NCBI RefSeq assembly: GCF_001050035.1
Contig: NZ_CVTA01000008.1
Location: 1-64,000 of the forward strand
Source of the DNA: Mycolicibacterium komanii
GTDB taxonomy: Bacteria > Actinomycetota > Actinomycetes > Mycobacteriales > Mycobacteriaceae
DNA length: 64,000 bases
Direction: 5' to 3'
The position numbers were made by a program, and so were the translations under genes. Within the stretch, counting starts at the first letter, position 1. Each line of letters starts with the position of its first letter. Below, in pieces: positions 1-7,611 of the stretch. The notes below the pieces were generated by a model, which saw only the letters and a program-made list of their open reading frames with translations, was not told the DNA's origin and did no database searches.

Positions 1-467
1 CAGATCACCGGCAACGTCATCGGAATGAACCGCGCCGGATAGGCCCCACACCACTCCTCGACATGCCAATCGTTGTAGGCCTTCACCAACGCCAGCGAAA
101 ACTCCTGATCCTCAGTGGCGAACAACCGGCCCGCAAAACCGGGAAACGACGGAAAACACATCGACCCCAAAATGCCGCCGGCGTTCATGTCCTTGACCCG
201 CTCATCGACCTGCCAACACCCCGGCCGGATCTCATCGAGACCCTGCGGCTCCAGGCCGTACTCCTCCTTGGGCCGCCCCGCCACCGCATTGAGCGCCACA
301 TTCGGAATCACCGTGTCACGAAACTGCCAGGTGTCCGACCCATCCGGGTTGTGCACCAACCGCGGCGCCTCATCGATGTACTTCTTCGGCAAATGATTCT
401 TGAACATATCGGGCGGCTCGACGATGTGATCATCGACACTGATCAAGATCATGTCGTCCTTGTTCAT
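1..467 (-). CDS. Amidohydrolase family (PF04909-like), 3'-truncated by window edge
   Basis: Reading the minus strand from an ATG at 467 gives an uninterrupted frame of 155 codons that runs off the window, so the C-terminal half or more is missing. The N-terminus MNKDDMILISVDDHIVEPPDMF carries the D-D-H signature of the TIM-barrel metal-dependent amidohydrolase 2 family, many of which act as decarboxylases or hydrolases in aromatic catabolism; the substrate cannot be told. A good ribosome site, AAGGA, sits 7-8 nt before the ATG. It is divergent from the Rieske operon at 728 and shares its control region, which suggests co-regulation. A relative lies at 28259-29428. Confidence 0.8.
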   Translation of the reverse strand, partial: MNKDDMILISVDDHIVEPPDMFKNHLPKKYIDEAPRLVHNPDGSDTWQFRDTVIPNVALNAVAGRPKEEYGLEPQGLDEIRPGCWQVDERVKDMNAGGILGSMCFPSFPGFAGRLFATEDQEFSLALVKAYNDWHVEEWCGAYPARFIPMTLPVI

Positions 468-680
468 GCCCGTTCCTTTCGTCGCGTCCCCCGAGGCTAT
501 CCATCAGAGCTGTTCTCGATGTGAGGAAACTATCTTCTCACCGTACGAGAATCAATGTCCGAAAGCCACCCTAGGCCCTCCTGTCAGGGCGATTAGGTCC
601 GACGAGGCACGCATTTGACCACCGCTGATGGCCTCCGCCGTTGACCACCGGCGAGAAAGATGGAAATCTATTGGCGAAAT

Positions 681-699
681 ATGAGAACCTGATTCTCAT
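681..699. promoter_or_regulatory. Palindromic operator ATGAGAA-N5-TTCTCAT upstream of the Rieske operon
   Basis: Seven-base arms ATGAGAA and TTCTCAT are perfect inverted repeats around five bases. The site ends 28 nt before the TTG start at 728. A degenerate relative (TGAG...CTCA, 522-540) lies nearer the divergent amidohydrolase gene. The same palindrome with the same spacing recurs elsewhere in the window, so this is probably a TetR-family operator. The rest of 468-727 shows no open gene. Confidence 0.7.
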
Positions 700-727
700 C
701 ACCGAGAGCACAGAGGAAGGAGACACC

Positions 728-1267
728 TTGCGCGTGCCGCCGCTGCCCGCAGCAGAGTGGGACGAGGCCGTCGAGCAGGCGCTGTCGAGCATGTCTCCCG
801 AACGGCGCAATCCCGAACTGGCGGGCAACCTGCTGGCGACGTTGGTTCGCCATCCGAAGCTGACCCGTGCCTTCCTGCGGTTCAACTTCCACCTGCTGTA
901 CGGATCGACGCTGTCGCCGCGGCTGCGCGAGCTGGCGGTCCTGCGCGTGGCGCACCTGACCAAGTGCGAATACGAGTGGCGCCACCACGTCAAGATGGGC
1001 CGCGAAGAGGGTCTGACCGACGAGGTCATCGATGCCCTGCAACGCGGTGAGGCCCTAGACGAGCTCGACCGGGCCGTGCTGCACGCGGTCGACGAACTCC
1101 AGGACCGCGCCAACGTCTCTGACGCGACGTGGGCCGCCTTGTCCGAACACCTCGAGGAACGTCAGCTGATGGACCTCGTCTTCACCATCGGCTGCTATGG
1201 CGCACTGGCCATGGCCATCAACACTTTCGGCGTAGAACCAGACTCCGAAAATCTCGCAGAGAGGTAA
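728..1267 (+). CDS. Carboxymuconolactone decarboxylase (CMD/AhpD-like) family protein
   Basis: A 179-residue all-helical CMD-type protein. The core LRELAVLRVAHLTKCEYEWRHH matches the AhpD/CMD helix pair that normally carries CxxC and His; here only one Cys is present, so a thiol-disulfide peroxidase role is doubtful. A TTG start at 728 is chosen because GAGGAAGGAG sits just before it and the ATGAGAA palindrome at 681-699 lies upstream; an ATG at 641 would place the operator inside the gene. The stop is 6 nt before the Rieske oxygenase, so it is the first gene of that operon. In such clusters CMD proteins may act on ring-opened lactones, but the substrate is unknown. Confidence 0.8.
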   Translation: MRVPPLPAAEWDEAVEQALSSMSPERRNPELAGNLLATLVRHPKLTRAFLRFNFHLLYGSTLSPRLRELAVLRVAHLTKCEYEWRHHVKMGREEGLTDEVIDALQRGEALDELDRAVLHAVDELQDRANVSDATWAALSEHLEERQLMDLVFTIGCYGALAMAINTFGVEPDSENLAER

Positions 1268-1273
1268 GACACC

Positions 1274-2605
1274 GTGGCATTTTTCCCGAAACCAGAAGAA
1301 GGTAGCTGGACGGAGCACTGGCCCGAACTCGGCACCGCACCGGTCGATTACACCGACTCGATCGACCCGGAGCAGTGGAAGCTCGAGCAGCAGGCCATCT
1401 TCCGGAGGTGCTGGCTGAACGTCGGACGCGTCGAGCGGCTTCCCAAGAAGGGCAGCTACTTCACTCGTGAGATGCCGTCGGCGGGTGTCGGCACGTCGGT
1501 GATCATCGTCAAAGACGCCGACAACGAGGTGCGCGCGTTCTACAACATGTGCCGCCACCGCGGGAACAAGCTGGTGTGGAACGACTATCCCGGCGAGGAG
1601 GTGTCCGGCACCTGCCGCCAATTCACGTGCAAGTACCACGCTTGGCGTTACAACCTCAAGGGCGACCTGACGTTCGTGCAGCAGGAGGGTGAGTTTTTCG
1701 ACCTCGACAAGCAGAAGTTCGGCCTCGTGCCCGTGCGCTGCGAGGTGTGGGAAGGCTTCATCTTCATCAACTTCGACAACGACGCCGAGCCGTTGATCGA
1801 CTATCTTGGCGACTTCGCAAAGGGGCTGGAGGGCTATCCCTTCAGCGAGATGACCGAAACCTATTCGTACCGGGCCGAAGTCAACGCGAACTGGAAGCTG
1901 TTCATCGACGCGTTCGTCGAGTTCTACCACGCACCGATCCTGCACATGAAGCAGGCGGTCAAGGAGGAGGCCGAAAAGATCGCCCAATACGGCTTCGAGG
2001 CGTTGGCCTACGACATCAAGGGCAGGCACTCGATGATCTCCTCCTGGGGCGGGATGAGCCCGCCGAAGGACCTGAACATGGTCAAGCCCATCGAACGCAT
2101 CCTGCACAGCGGACTGTTCGGACCGTGGGACCGGCCCAAGATCGAGGGCATCCTGCCAGAGGAACTGCCGCCGGCGGTCAACCCGTCCCGGCACCACGCG
2201 TGGGGTCAGGACTCCTTCGAGTTCTTCCCCAACTTCACGCTTCTGCTGTGGGCGCCGGGCTGGTATCTGACGTACCACTACTGGCCGACCGATGTGGACA
2301 AGCACATCTTCGAGTGCACTCTGTACTTCGTGCCGGCCACCAACACCCGGGAACGGCTCGCGCACGAGCTCGCCGCGGTGACGTTCAAGGAGTACGCGTT
2401 CCAGGACGCCAACACCCTCGAGGCCACGCAGACGATGATCAACACCGGCGTGGTCAAGGAGTTCCCGTTGTGCGACCAGGAGATTCTGCTGCGTCACCTG
2501 CACAAGACCGCCTGGGATCACGTGAACGCCTACAAGAAGGAGAAGGGCCTCACCAACGGCCAGACCTCCGCCAGCGCGAGCGAGAAGGACGCGATCAATG
2601 CCTAA
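1274..2605 (+). CDS. Rieske non-heme iron ring-hydroxylating oxygenase, alpha subunit
   Basis: A 443-residue oxygenase large subunit starting at GTG. The N-terminal Rieske domain binds [2Fe-2S] through C93-x-H95 and C119-x2-H122 (MCRHRGN and CKYHAW). The catalytic domain carries the mononuclear iron histidines H219 and H224 in EFYHAPILH. The residue that normally bridges the two metal sites is Asp; here it is Glu (E216). No beta subunit follows, so it is probably a homotrimeric type needing a separate ferredoxin and reductase, neither of which is adjacent. Hydroxylation or demethylation of an unidentified ring or amine substrate is expected. The gene overlaps the next one by 8 nt. Confidence 0.92.
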   Translation: MAFFPKPEEGSWTEHWPELGTAPVDYTDSIDPEQWKLEQQAIFRRCWLNVGRVERLPKKGSYFTREMPSAGVGTSVIIVKDADNEVRAFYNMCRHRGNKLVWNDYPGEEVSGTCRQFTCKYHAWRYNLKGDLTFVQQEGEFFDLDKQKFGLVPVRCEVWEGFIFINFDNDAEPLIDYLGDFAKGLEGYPFSEMTETYSYRAEVNANWKLFIDAFVEFYHAPILHMKQAVKEEAEKIAQYGFEALAYDIKGRHSMISSWGGMSPPKDLNMVKPIERILHSGLFGPWDRPKIEGILPEELPPAVNPSRHHAWGQDSFEFFPNFTLLLWAPGWYLTYHYWPTDVDKHIFECTLYFVPATNTRERLAHELAAVTFKEYAFQDANTLEATQTMINTGVVKEFPLCDQEILLRHLHKTAWDHVNAYKKEKGLTNGQTSASASEKDAINA

Positions 2606-2927
2606 GTTGCCGGAAGAATTCGCCGACCTGGAGCGGTTCACCGACTGGTGCCTGCCCACCGAAGAGGAGCGCTACCAGAAGCGACTGTCCTCGACGATGG
2701 AGGAGATGCAGGAGTTCTACGACGCCGGTATGGAGCGCCTCGAGGCCGTCATGGAGTACTGCGACGCCCGGTTCCCGCTGGACGGAATGCCCGAGGACGC
2801 AAAGGCTCTCATCCACATGATGCAGTCGCTGGTGAACGTGTCGTTCCCGATCGAGGTGTGGAAGCAGCCGCGCGTACTCGACAGCGGCGCGACCTACATC
2901 ACCTGTATCCGGGAGCCGGTGGTCTAG
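2598..2927 (+). CDS. Small conserved-type protein co-encoded with the Rieske oxygenase
   Basis: A 109-residue acidic, mostly helical soluble protein starting at ATG inside the last codons of the Rieske gene (8-nt overlap), so the two are translationally coupled. I do not recognise a domain: it has no signal peptide, membrane segment or metal-binding cluster (two scattered Cys in LPTEE... and MEYCDARF regions and one near the C-terminus). The tight coupling suggests a partner or assembly factor for the oxygenase. It is too short and unlike the cystatin-fold beta subunits (about 160-190 residues) of classical dioxygenases. Confidence 0.75.
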   Translation: MPKLPEEFADLERFTDWCLPTEEERYQKRLSSTMEEMQEFYDAGMERLEAVMEYCDARFPLDGMPEDAKALIHMMQSLVNVSFPIEVWKQPRVLDSGATYITCIREPVV

Positions 2928-2929
2928 GA

Positions 2930-4147
2930 GTGCTGACCCTCAAAGCGGCGGGTCTGCTCGACGTCGATGCCGGGGAGATCGTCCGGCCGGGCATTGTCCG
3001 GATCGACGACGACCGCATCGTCGGTCTCGGCGGTGTGACCGACGGCGAGGTCATCGACCTCGGTGACGCGATCCTGTTGCCCGGGCTGATGGACATGGAG
3101 GTCAACCTCCTGATGGGCGGCCGGGGTGAAAACCCCGGCCTTTCCCAGGTTCAGGACGACCCCGCGACCCGGGTGCTGCGCGCGGTGGGCAACGCCCGAC
3201 GCACATTGCGGGCCGGTTTCACGACGGTGCGCAACCTCGGGCTGTTCGTCAAGACCGGCGGCTACCTGCTCGACGTCGCGCTGGGTAAGGCGATCGACGC
3301 GGGATGGATCGACGGTCCGCGGGTCATTCCGGCCGGTCATGCGATCACCCCGACCGGCGGCCACCTCGATCCGACGATGTTCGCAGCTTTCATGCCGGGT
3401 GCGCTGGAGCTGACCGTGGAGGAGGGCATCGCCAACGGCATCGACGAGATCCGCAAGGCGGTGCGCTACCAGATCAAGCACGGCGCTCAGCTGATCAAAG
3501 TCTGCGTCTCCGGCGGCGTGATGTCGCTGACCGGCGAGGCTGGCGCGCAACACTATTCGGACGAGGAACTGAGGGCCATCGTCGACGAGGCGCACCGGCG
3601 CGGCCTGAAGGTGGCCGCGCACACGCACGGTGCCGAGGCCGTCAAACACGCCGTCGCGTGCGGCATCGACTGCATCGAGCACGGCTTCCTGATGGACGAC
3701 GAAGCGATCCAGATGCTGGTCGACAACGACCGGTGGCTGGTCACCACGCGCCGACTGGCCGAGGCCATGGATGTGTCCCGGGCGCCGAAGGCATTGCAGG
3801 ACAAGGCCGCCGAGATGTTCCCGAAAGCGCGCACATCGATCAAGGCCGCTTACGAGGCGGGGGTGAAGATCGCCGTCGGCACCGACGCACCCGCCATCCC
3901 CCACGGCAAGAACGCCGACGAGCTCGTCACACTGGTCGAATGGGGCATGCCGGCCGCCGCTGTGTTACGCGCGGCCACCGTCGTCGCCGCGGATCTGATC
4001 GACAAACCCGACCTGGGCCGCATCGCCGAGGGGTACCTCGCGGACATCATCGCGGTGCCCGGTGATCCACTCGCCGACATCGCTGTTACACGGGATGTCA
4101 GCTTTGTAATGAAGGGCGGTAAGGTCTTCCGACATGACTCGAACTGA
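2930..4147 (+). CDS. Imidazolonepropionase-like amidohydrolase with altered metal motif
   Basis: A 405-residue amidohydrolase-superfamily protein (composite N/C-terminal sandwich plus TIM barrel) starting at GTG 2 nt after the previous stop. The family scaffold is clear: K190 (IKVCVSGG, the usual carboxylated lysine), H231 (AAHTHG), H251 (IEHGF) and D319 (GTDAP). The first-strand metal motif, normally PGLIDxHxH, reads PGLMDMEVNL, so both histidines are replaced by E57 and N59. It may therefore bind one metal, bind metal differently, or be inactive. Relatives hydrolyse cyclic amides, carbamates or Xaa-Pro dipeptides. It overlaps the next gene by 14 nt, in line with one operon from 728 to 6489. 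Confidence 0.85.
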   Translation: MLTLKAAGLLDVDAGEIVRPGIVRIDDDRIVGLGGVTDGEVIDLGDAILLPGLMDMEVNLLMGGRGENPGLSQVQDDPATRVLRAVGNARRTLRAGFTTVRNLGLFVKTGGYLLDVALGKAIDAGWIDGPRVIPAGHAITPTGGHLDPTMFAAFMPGALELTVEEGIANGIDEIRKAVRYQIKHGAQLIKVCVSGGVMSLTGEAGAQHYSDEELRAIVDEAHRRGLKVAAHTHGAEAVKHAVACGIDCIEHGFLMDDEAIQMLVDNDRWLVTTRRLAEAMDVSRAPKALQDKAAEMFPKARTSIKAAYEAGVKIAVGTDAPAIPHGKNADELVTLVEWGMPAAAVLRAATVVAADLIDKPDLGRIAEGYLADIIAVPGDPLADIAVTRDVSFVMKGGKVFRHDSN

Positions 4148-4562
4148 CGATCTGGTCGAGATCCAGCAGCTGCTGGCCAAATACGCCGTCACCATCACCC
4201 AGGGCGACATCGAGGGACTGGTCTCGGTGTTCACCCCGGACGGGACGTACAGCGCGTTCGGCTCCACCTACACGCTGAATCGCTTTCCCGAACTCGTCGA
4301 CGCCGCGCCCAAGGGTCTGTTCATGACCGGCACTTCGCTGGTCCACCTCGACGAGAACGACCCGGATAAGGCATCGGGCACGCAGCCGCTGTGCTTCATC
4401 GAGCACTCCAAACACGACATGCGGATCGGCTACTACAACGACACGTATGTCCGCACCGACGACGGCTGGCGGCTGAAAACCCGTGCCATGACGTTCATTC
4501 GGCGTAGTGGCGACCATGACTCCGGCCGCCCGCACGCCATCGGAAGGCCCGAAGCTGGATGA
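4134..4562 (+). CDS. SnoaL-like / NTF2-fold protein
   Basis: A 142-residue protein with the pattern of the NTF2-like SnoaL_4 family: N-terminal helices (DDLVEIQQLLAKYAVTITQGD), the strand-turn FTPDGTYSAFG, and a C-terminal sheet ending in DDGWRLKTRAMTFIRR. Such proteins form alpha+beta barrels that act as isomerases, dehydratases or hydrolases, or serve as small subunits of oxygenases. In a Rieske operon the last option deserves thought, because classical beta subunits share this fold. It overlaps its neighbours on both sides (14 and 4 nt). Confidence 0.8.
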   Translation: MTRTDDLVEIQQLLAKYAVTITQGDIEGLVSVFTPDGTYSAFGSTYTLNRFPELVDAAPKGLFMTGTSLVHLDENDPDKASGTQPLCFIEHSKHDMRIGYYNDTYVRTDDGWRLKTRAMTFIRRSGDHDSGRPHAIGRPEAG

Positions 4563-5686
4563 GTGACGACCTCTTCGAGCCCGCCGCGTTCCGCGCGAAG
4601 CTACGGGAATGGCTCGATACTAACGACCTGACCCCTCCCGACGACGACCATTCGCTCGACGCGCACCAGGCCCAACACCTGCGGGTGCTCGAGGCGCTGT
4701 ACGACGCCGACTGGATGCGCTACGGCTGGCCGGAATCGGCCGGCGGCCTGGGCGGGCCGGACATCCTGCGCGCCATCGTCGGCGAGGAGGTGGTCGGGCG
4801 CGGGCTCGATCATCCCGGTCCGTACTCGATGCTCGACGTGCTGACGCCGACCATGATCGACTACGCGCGACCGGAACTCGCGGCGGAGATGGTGCCGCGG
4901 CTGTTGTCTGGGCAGGAGTCGTGGTGCCAGGGTTTCTCCGAGCCCGGCTCGGGTAGCGACCTGGCGTCGTTGACCACCCGCGCTGTGCCACAGGGCGACG
5001 ACTGGGTCGTGAACGGTCAGAAGGTGTGGACCAGCTTCGCGCAGTACGCCAAACGATGCATCCTGCTCACCCGCACTGGTGATGCCAATACGCCCAATCA
5101 TGAGGCGATCACCGCATTCTTCGTCGACCTCGATTCGCCGGGTGTATCGGTGCGCCCGTTGCGCACCATGCACGATGTCGACGAATTCTGTGAGGTGTAC
5201 TTCGACGATGTGGTGGTGCCGGCGGACCGCATGCTGGGCAACCCCGGCGACGGGTGGAAGGTCGCGATGGACCTTCTCCCCTACGAGCGATCCACCTGCT
5301 TCTGGCAGCGCATCGCCTACCTGTACTCGCGGTTCGACGAGCTTGTCAATGAGGTCAAAGGCTCAGGCACGGCGTCTGATTCGGATCTCGGCGAGGTGTA
5401 CCTGGCGCTGCACACGCTGCGCTGTCGATCTCGCGCCACCCAGCATCGGCTGGGCGAGGGACAGAAGTTGGGTGCGGACACGTCGATCGACAAGGTGCTG
5501 CTGGCGGGTGCCGAACAGCGCCTCTACGACACCGTGCGCGATCTGCTGCCCGGCCGCATCGAGCTCGAGGAGACCGCCTGGCGGACCGAGTACCTGTATT
5601 CGCGGGCCGCGACCATCTACGGCGGCACCGCCGAGGTGCAACGCAACATCATCGCCCGCCGGCTACTCGATCTGGGTAAGGAGTGA
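4559..5686 (+). CDS. Acyl-CoA dehydrogenase (FadE), large subunit of a pair
   Basis: A 375-residue flavin-dependent acyl-CoA dehydrogenase. FAD- and substrate-binding motifs are intact: CQGFSEPGSGSDLASL, VNGQKVWTS, and the C-terminal IYGGTAEVQRNIIARRLL. It introduces a 2,3-double bond into an acyl-CoA. The ATG overlaps the preceding stop (ATGA) and its own stop overlaps the next FadE start (GTGA). Adjacent long and short FadE genes in mycobacteria usually form alpha2beta2 heterotetramers that handle steroid side-chain or ring-derived CoA esters, so the pair 4559/5683 is expected to be one enzyme. Confidence 0.92.
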   Translation: MSDDLFEPAAFRAKLREWLDTNDLTPPDDDHSLDAHQAQHLRVLEALYDADWMRYGWPESAGGLGGPDILRAIVGEEVVGRGLDHPGPYSMLDVLTPTMIDYARPELAAEMVPRLLSGQESWCQGFSEPGSGSDLASLTTRAVPQGDDWVVNGQKVWTSFAQYAKRCILLTRTGDANTPNHEAITAFFVDLDSPGVSVRPLRTMHDVDEFCEVYFDDVVVPADRMLGNPGDGWKVAMDLLPYERSTCFWQRIAYLYSRFDELVNEVKGSGTASDSDLGEVYLALHTLRCRSRATQHRLGEGQKLGADTSIDKVLLAGAEQRLYDTVRDLLPGRIELEETAWRTEYLYSRAATIYGGTAEVQRNIIARRLLDLGKE

Positions 5687-6489
5687 GAGTGGAATCCGGT
5701 TTGGACGCCGAATCACTGGCGATGCTCGAAGACACGCTGCGCAAGACGATGCTGTCCGTCTCGGGTGCCGAGCTCGATGCGGCGCTGGCGGAACTCGGGT
5801 GGGCCGAGATGCTGGCCGACACCCCCGATCAGGCGATCCCGCTGGTGTTCCGCCTGCTCGGCGAAACCGGTTCGCACGCGTCGGTTCTCAACGATGTGCT
5901 GTTGGAGACCATCGGCGGCCTGCCCGGCGGGACCCCGCCGATGCCGTACACCGGCGGCAGCTGGGTGGTGTGGGAACGCGCGGCCAACAACGAGCCGACG
6001 CTCGGTGGCCTACCCCTGCGCCGGGTGCCCGACGGCGAGTTGATGCGGATGGGCGAGGCTCGCCGGGCGGTGGGCTGGTGGCTGGTCGGTTCGGCAAGAG
6101 CCATGCTGGCGCTGGCGCGTCAGCATGCGCTCGATCGTGTCCAGTTCGGCAAGCCCATCGCGTCTTTCCAAGCCATCCGGCACCGGTTGGCCGAGACGCT
6201 GGTGGCGATCGAGGGCGCCGAGGCGACGCTGGGCCTGCCCGGCACGGAAAGCGCGGACCTGACGGCGATGTTGGCCAAAGCCGCCGCGGGCAAGGCCGCG
6301 CTGACCGCCGCCAAGCACTGCCAGCAGGTGCTCGGCGGCATCGGCTTCACCGCCGAGCACGATTTGCATCGGCACATCAAGCGAGCGCTCGTGCTCGACG
6401 GATTGCTGGGCAGCTCACGTGAACTCACCAAGAGGGCGGGCGCAGGCCTGCGTGCGCGAGGTTCAGTCCCGCGGCTCGCACACCTCTAA
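5683..6489 (+). CDS. Acyl-CoA dehydrogenase (FadE), short partner subunit
   Basis: A 268-residue shortened acyl-CoA dehydrogenase starting at GTG that overlaps the previous stop by 4 nt. The C-terminal domain is recognisable (ARQHALDRVQFGKPI, FQAIRHRLAE, QVLGGIGFTAEHDLHRHIKRAL), while the N-terminal half is short and lacks the usual SEPGAGSD FAD motif. This is typical of the beta chain in heteromeric FadE complexes. It is the last gene of the + operon beginning at 728. The basic C-terminal tail after SSRELTKRAG is longer than the fold needs. Confidence 0.88.
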   Translation: MRVESGLDAESLAMLEDTLRKTMLSVSGAELDAALAELGWAEMLADTPDQAIPLVFRLLGETGSHASVLNDVLLETIGGLPGGTPPMPYTGGSWVVWERAANNEPTLGGLPLRRVPDGELMRMGEARRAVGWWLVGSARAMLALARQHALDRVQFGKPIASFQAIRHRLAETLVAIEGAEATLGLPGTESADLTAMLAKAAAGKAALTAAKHCQQVLGGIGFTAEHDLHRHIKRALVLDGLLGSSRELTKRAGAGLRARGSVPRLAHL

Positions 6490-6495
6490 ATTTCC

Positions 6496-6527
6496 GCGAG
6501 CGTGCGTGTTTGCACACGACACGCCGC
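6496..6527 (+). repeat. Dispersed intergenic repeat, copy A
   Basis: GCGAGCGTGCGTGTTTGCA followed by CACGACACGCCGC lies 6 nt after the FadE stop. Near-identical sequence occurs inverted at 7560-7590, again at 50926-50957, and inverted at 51107-51139. Within it CGTGT-TTGC-ACACG can form a short hairpin. All four copies sit next to gene 3' ends, which fits a mobile or terminator-associated palindromic element. Confidence 0.75.
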
Positions 6528-6645
6528 GGAATTTCATCACTCTGTGCACGCTCGTTCCTCACCGACTGTGCACAAAGCGGGATTCATCCACAGACCGGGC
6601 GATCAGCGTCGCGGGTGATGGCGCGCCGCAACGACGATTGCGGCT

Positions 6646-7533
6646 ATGGACCCAGCTCTCAAGCAGCTGTTCGACGAACAAGGCGGAGTTGCTACCAGCG
6701 GTCAGATCTTGGCGCTTGTCCCCCGGTACACATTCGAAGCAGCACTGAAAACCGCCCATCTCGAACGGCTCTGGCAAGGCATCTACTGTCTCGGTGAACC
6801 GACCGACCAGCTACGGCTTCGCGGTCTTGACTTGTCGTGCGGAACAACGGTTCCCGTGTGCCTGGCGACGGCCGCGGCACTGTTCGGGTTCGACACCCAA
6901 CAACCCGCCGAACTTCATGTCCTCAACCCGCCCGGTCATCAGTTGCGCTCGGCCGACGGGTTGGTCGTACATCGCCGAGACGGTGCGCCGCTAGTCCAGG
7001 TCGCCGACCGCTTCGCGACGGTGCCGGCGTGGACCGCGATCGAAGTAGCCCGCGCATTGCGACGGCCGCGTGCGTTGGCGACACTCGACGCGGCGCTTCG
7101 TTCGGGCGCGTGCACCCGGGCCGAATTGTGGCGTGCGGCAATCCAGCAGGCCGGCCGGCGCGGCATCGTCGCCGTGCGCGACCTACTTCCTCTCGCCGAC
7201 GCCCTCGCCGAGTCCCCCATGGAGAGCGAAGCGCGGCTCACGATGATCGACGGCGGCTTGCCGATGCCGAAACTGCAGTACGAGGTCGTCGACGGCAACG
7301 GCGAGCTCCGCCGCCTGGACTTCGCGTGGCCCGACGTCCGCGTCGCGGTCGAATACGACGGCGTCGATTGGCACACCGAACCCGAAGCGCTGCGCCACGA
7401 CCGTCGGCGTCGACTCGCCCTGCAGGACGTCGGGTGGACCGTCATCGCGATCGTCGCCGACGACGTGCGGCACCGAAGCTGGGACTTCGTGGCGAGGGTG
7501 GACCGAGAACTTCGTCACGCTCGCGTCGCGTGA
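6646..7533 (+). CDS. AbiEi-type N-terminal domain fused to DUF559 nuclease-fold domain
   Basis: A 295-residue protein. Residues 1-60 resemble the winged-helix domain of type IV antitoxins (AbiEi: FDEQGGVATSGQIL, LWQGIYCLGEP). The C-terminal 90 residues match the DUF559/Vsr-like endonuclease fold: ESEARL, then LDFAWPDVRVAVEYDG, then DRRRRLALQDVGWTVIAI. The E...D...VEYDG pattern keeps acidic residues of the restriction-like core, although the usual E-x-K lysine is not obvious. No adjacent AbiEii-like toxin exists. The gene stands apart from the surrounding fatty-acid genes and is bracketed by inverted repeat copies at 6496 and 7560. The role is unknown; DNA-end processing or defence is possible. 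Confidence 0.8.
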   Translation: MDPALKQLFDEQGGVATSGQILALVPRYTFEAALKTAHLERLWQGIYCLGEPTDQLRLRGLDLSCGTTVPVCLATAAALFGFDTQQPAELHVLNPPGHQLRSADGLVVHRRDGAPLVQVADRFATVPAWTAIEVARALRRPRALATLDAALRSGACTRAELWRAAIQQAGRRGIVAVRDLLPLADALAESPMESEARLTMIDGGLPMPKLQYEVVDGNGELRRLDFAWPDVRVAVEYDGVDWHTEPEALRHDRRRRLALQDVGWTVIAIVADDVRHRSWDFVARVDRELRHARVA

Positions 7534-7591
7534 GCGTGCGCAAACTGTCGAGAAGGGGCGGCGTGTCGTATGCAAACACGCACGCTCGCGC
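7528..7591. terminator. Hairpin formed by repeat copy B between convergent genes
   Basis: GCGTGAGCGTGCG (7528-7540) pairs with CGCACGCTCGCGC (7579-7591) over 13 bp with one mismatch. The second arm belongs to the inverted repeat copy B (7560-7590). It spans the end of the DUF559 gene and the gap before the convergent enoyl-CoA hydratase, so a bidirectional terminator is likely although no T-run follows. Confidence 0.6.
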
Positions 7592-7611
7592 CACAAGGAG
7601 GCAACCGAGGG

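Noticed and set aside
522..540. TGAG...CTCA as another copy of the GAGAA-N5-TTCTC operator
   Set aside because: Spacing is two bases too long and inner bases do not match; noted only as a weak relative.
641..727. Upstream ATG extension of the CMD-like gene
   Set aside because: It would place the perfect operator at 681-699 inside the coding region and ignores the strong ribosome site before TTG 728.
1055..2659. About 530-codon minus-strand frame opposite the Rieske oxygenase
   Set aside because: Antisense shadow of a gene with intact Rieske and iron ligands.
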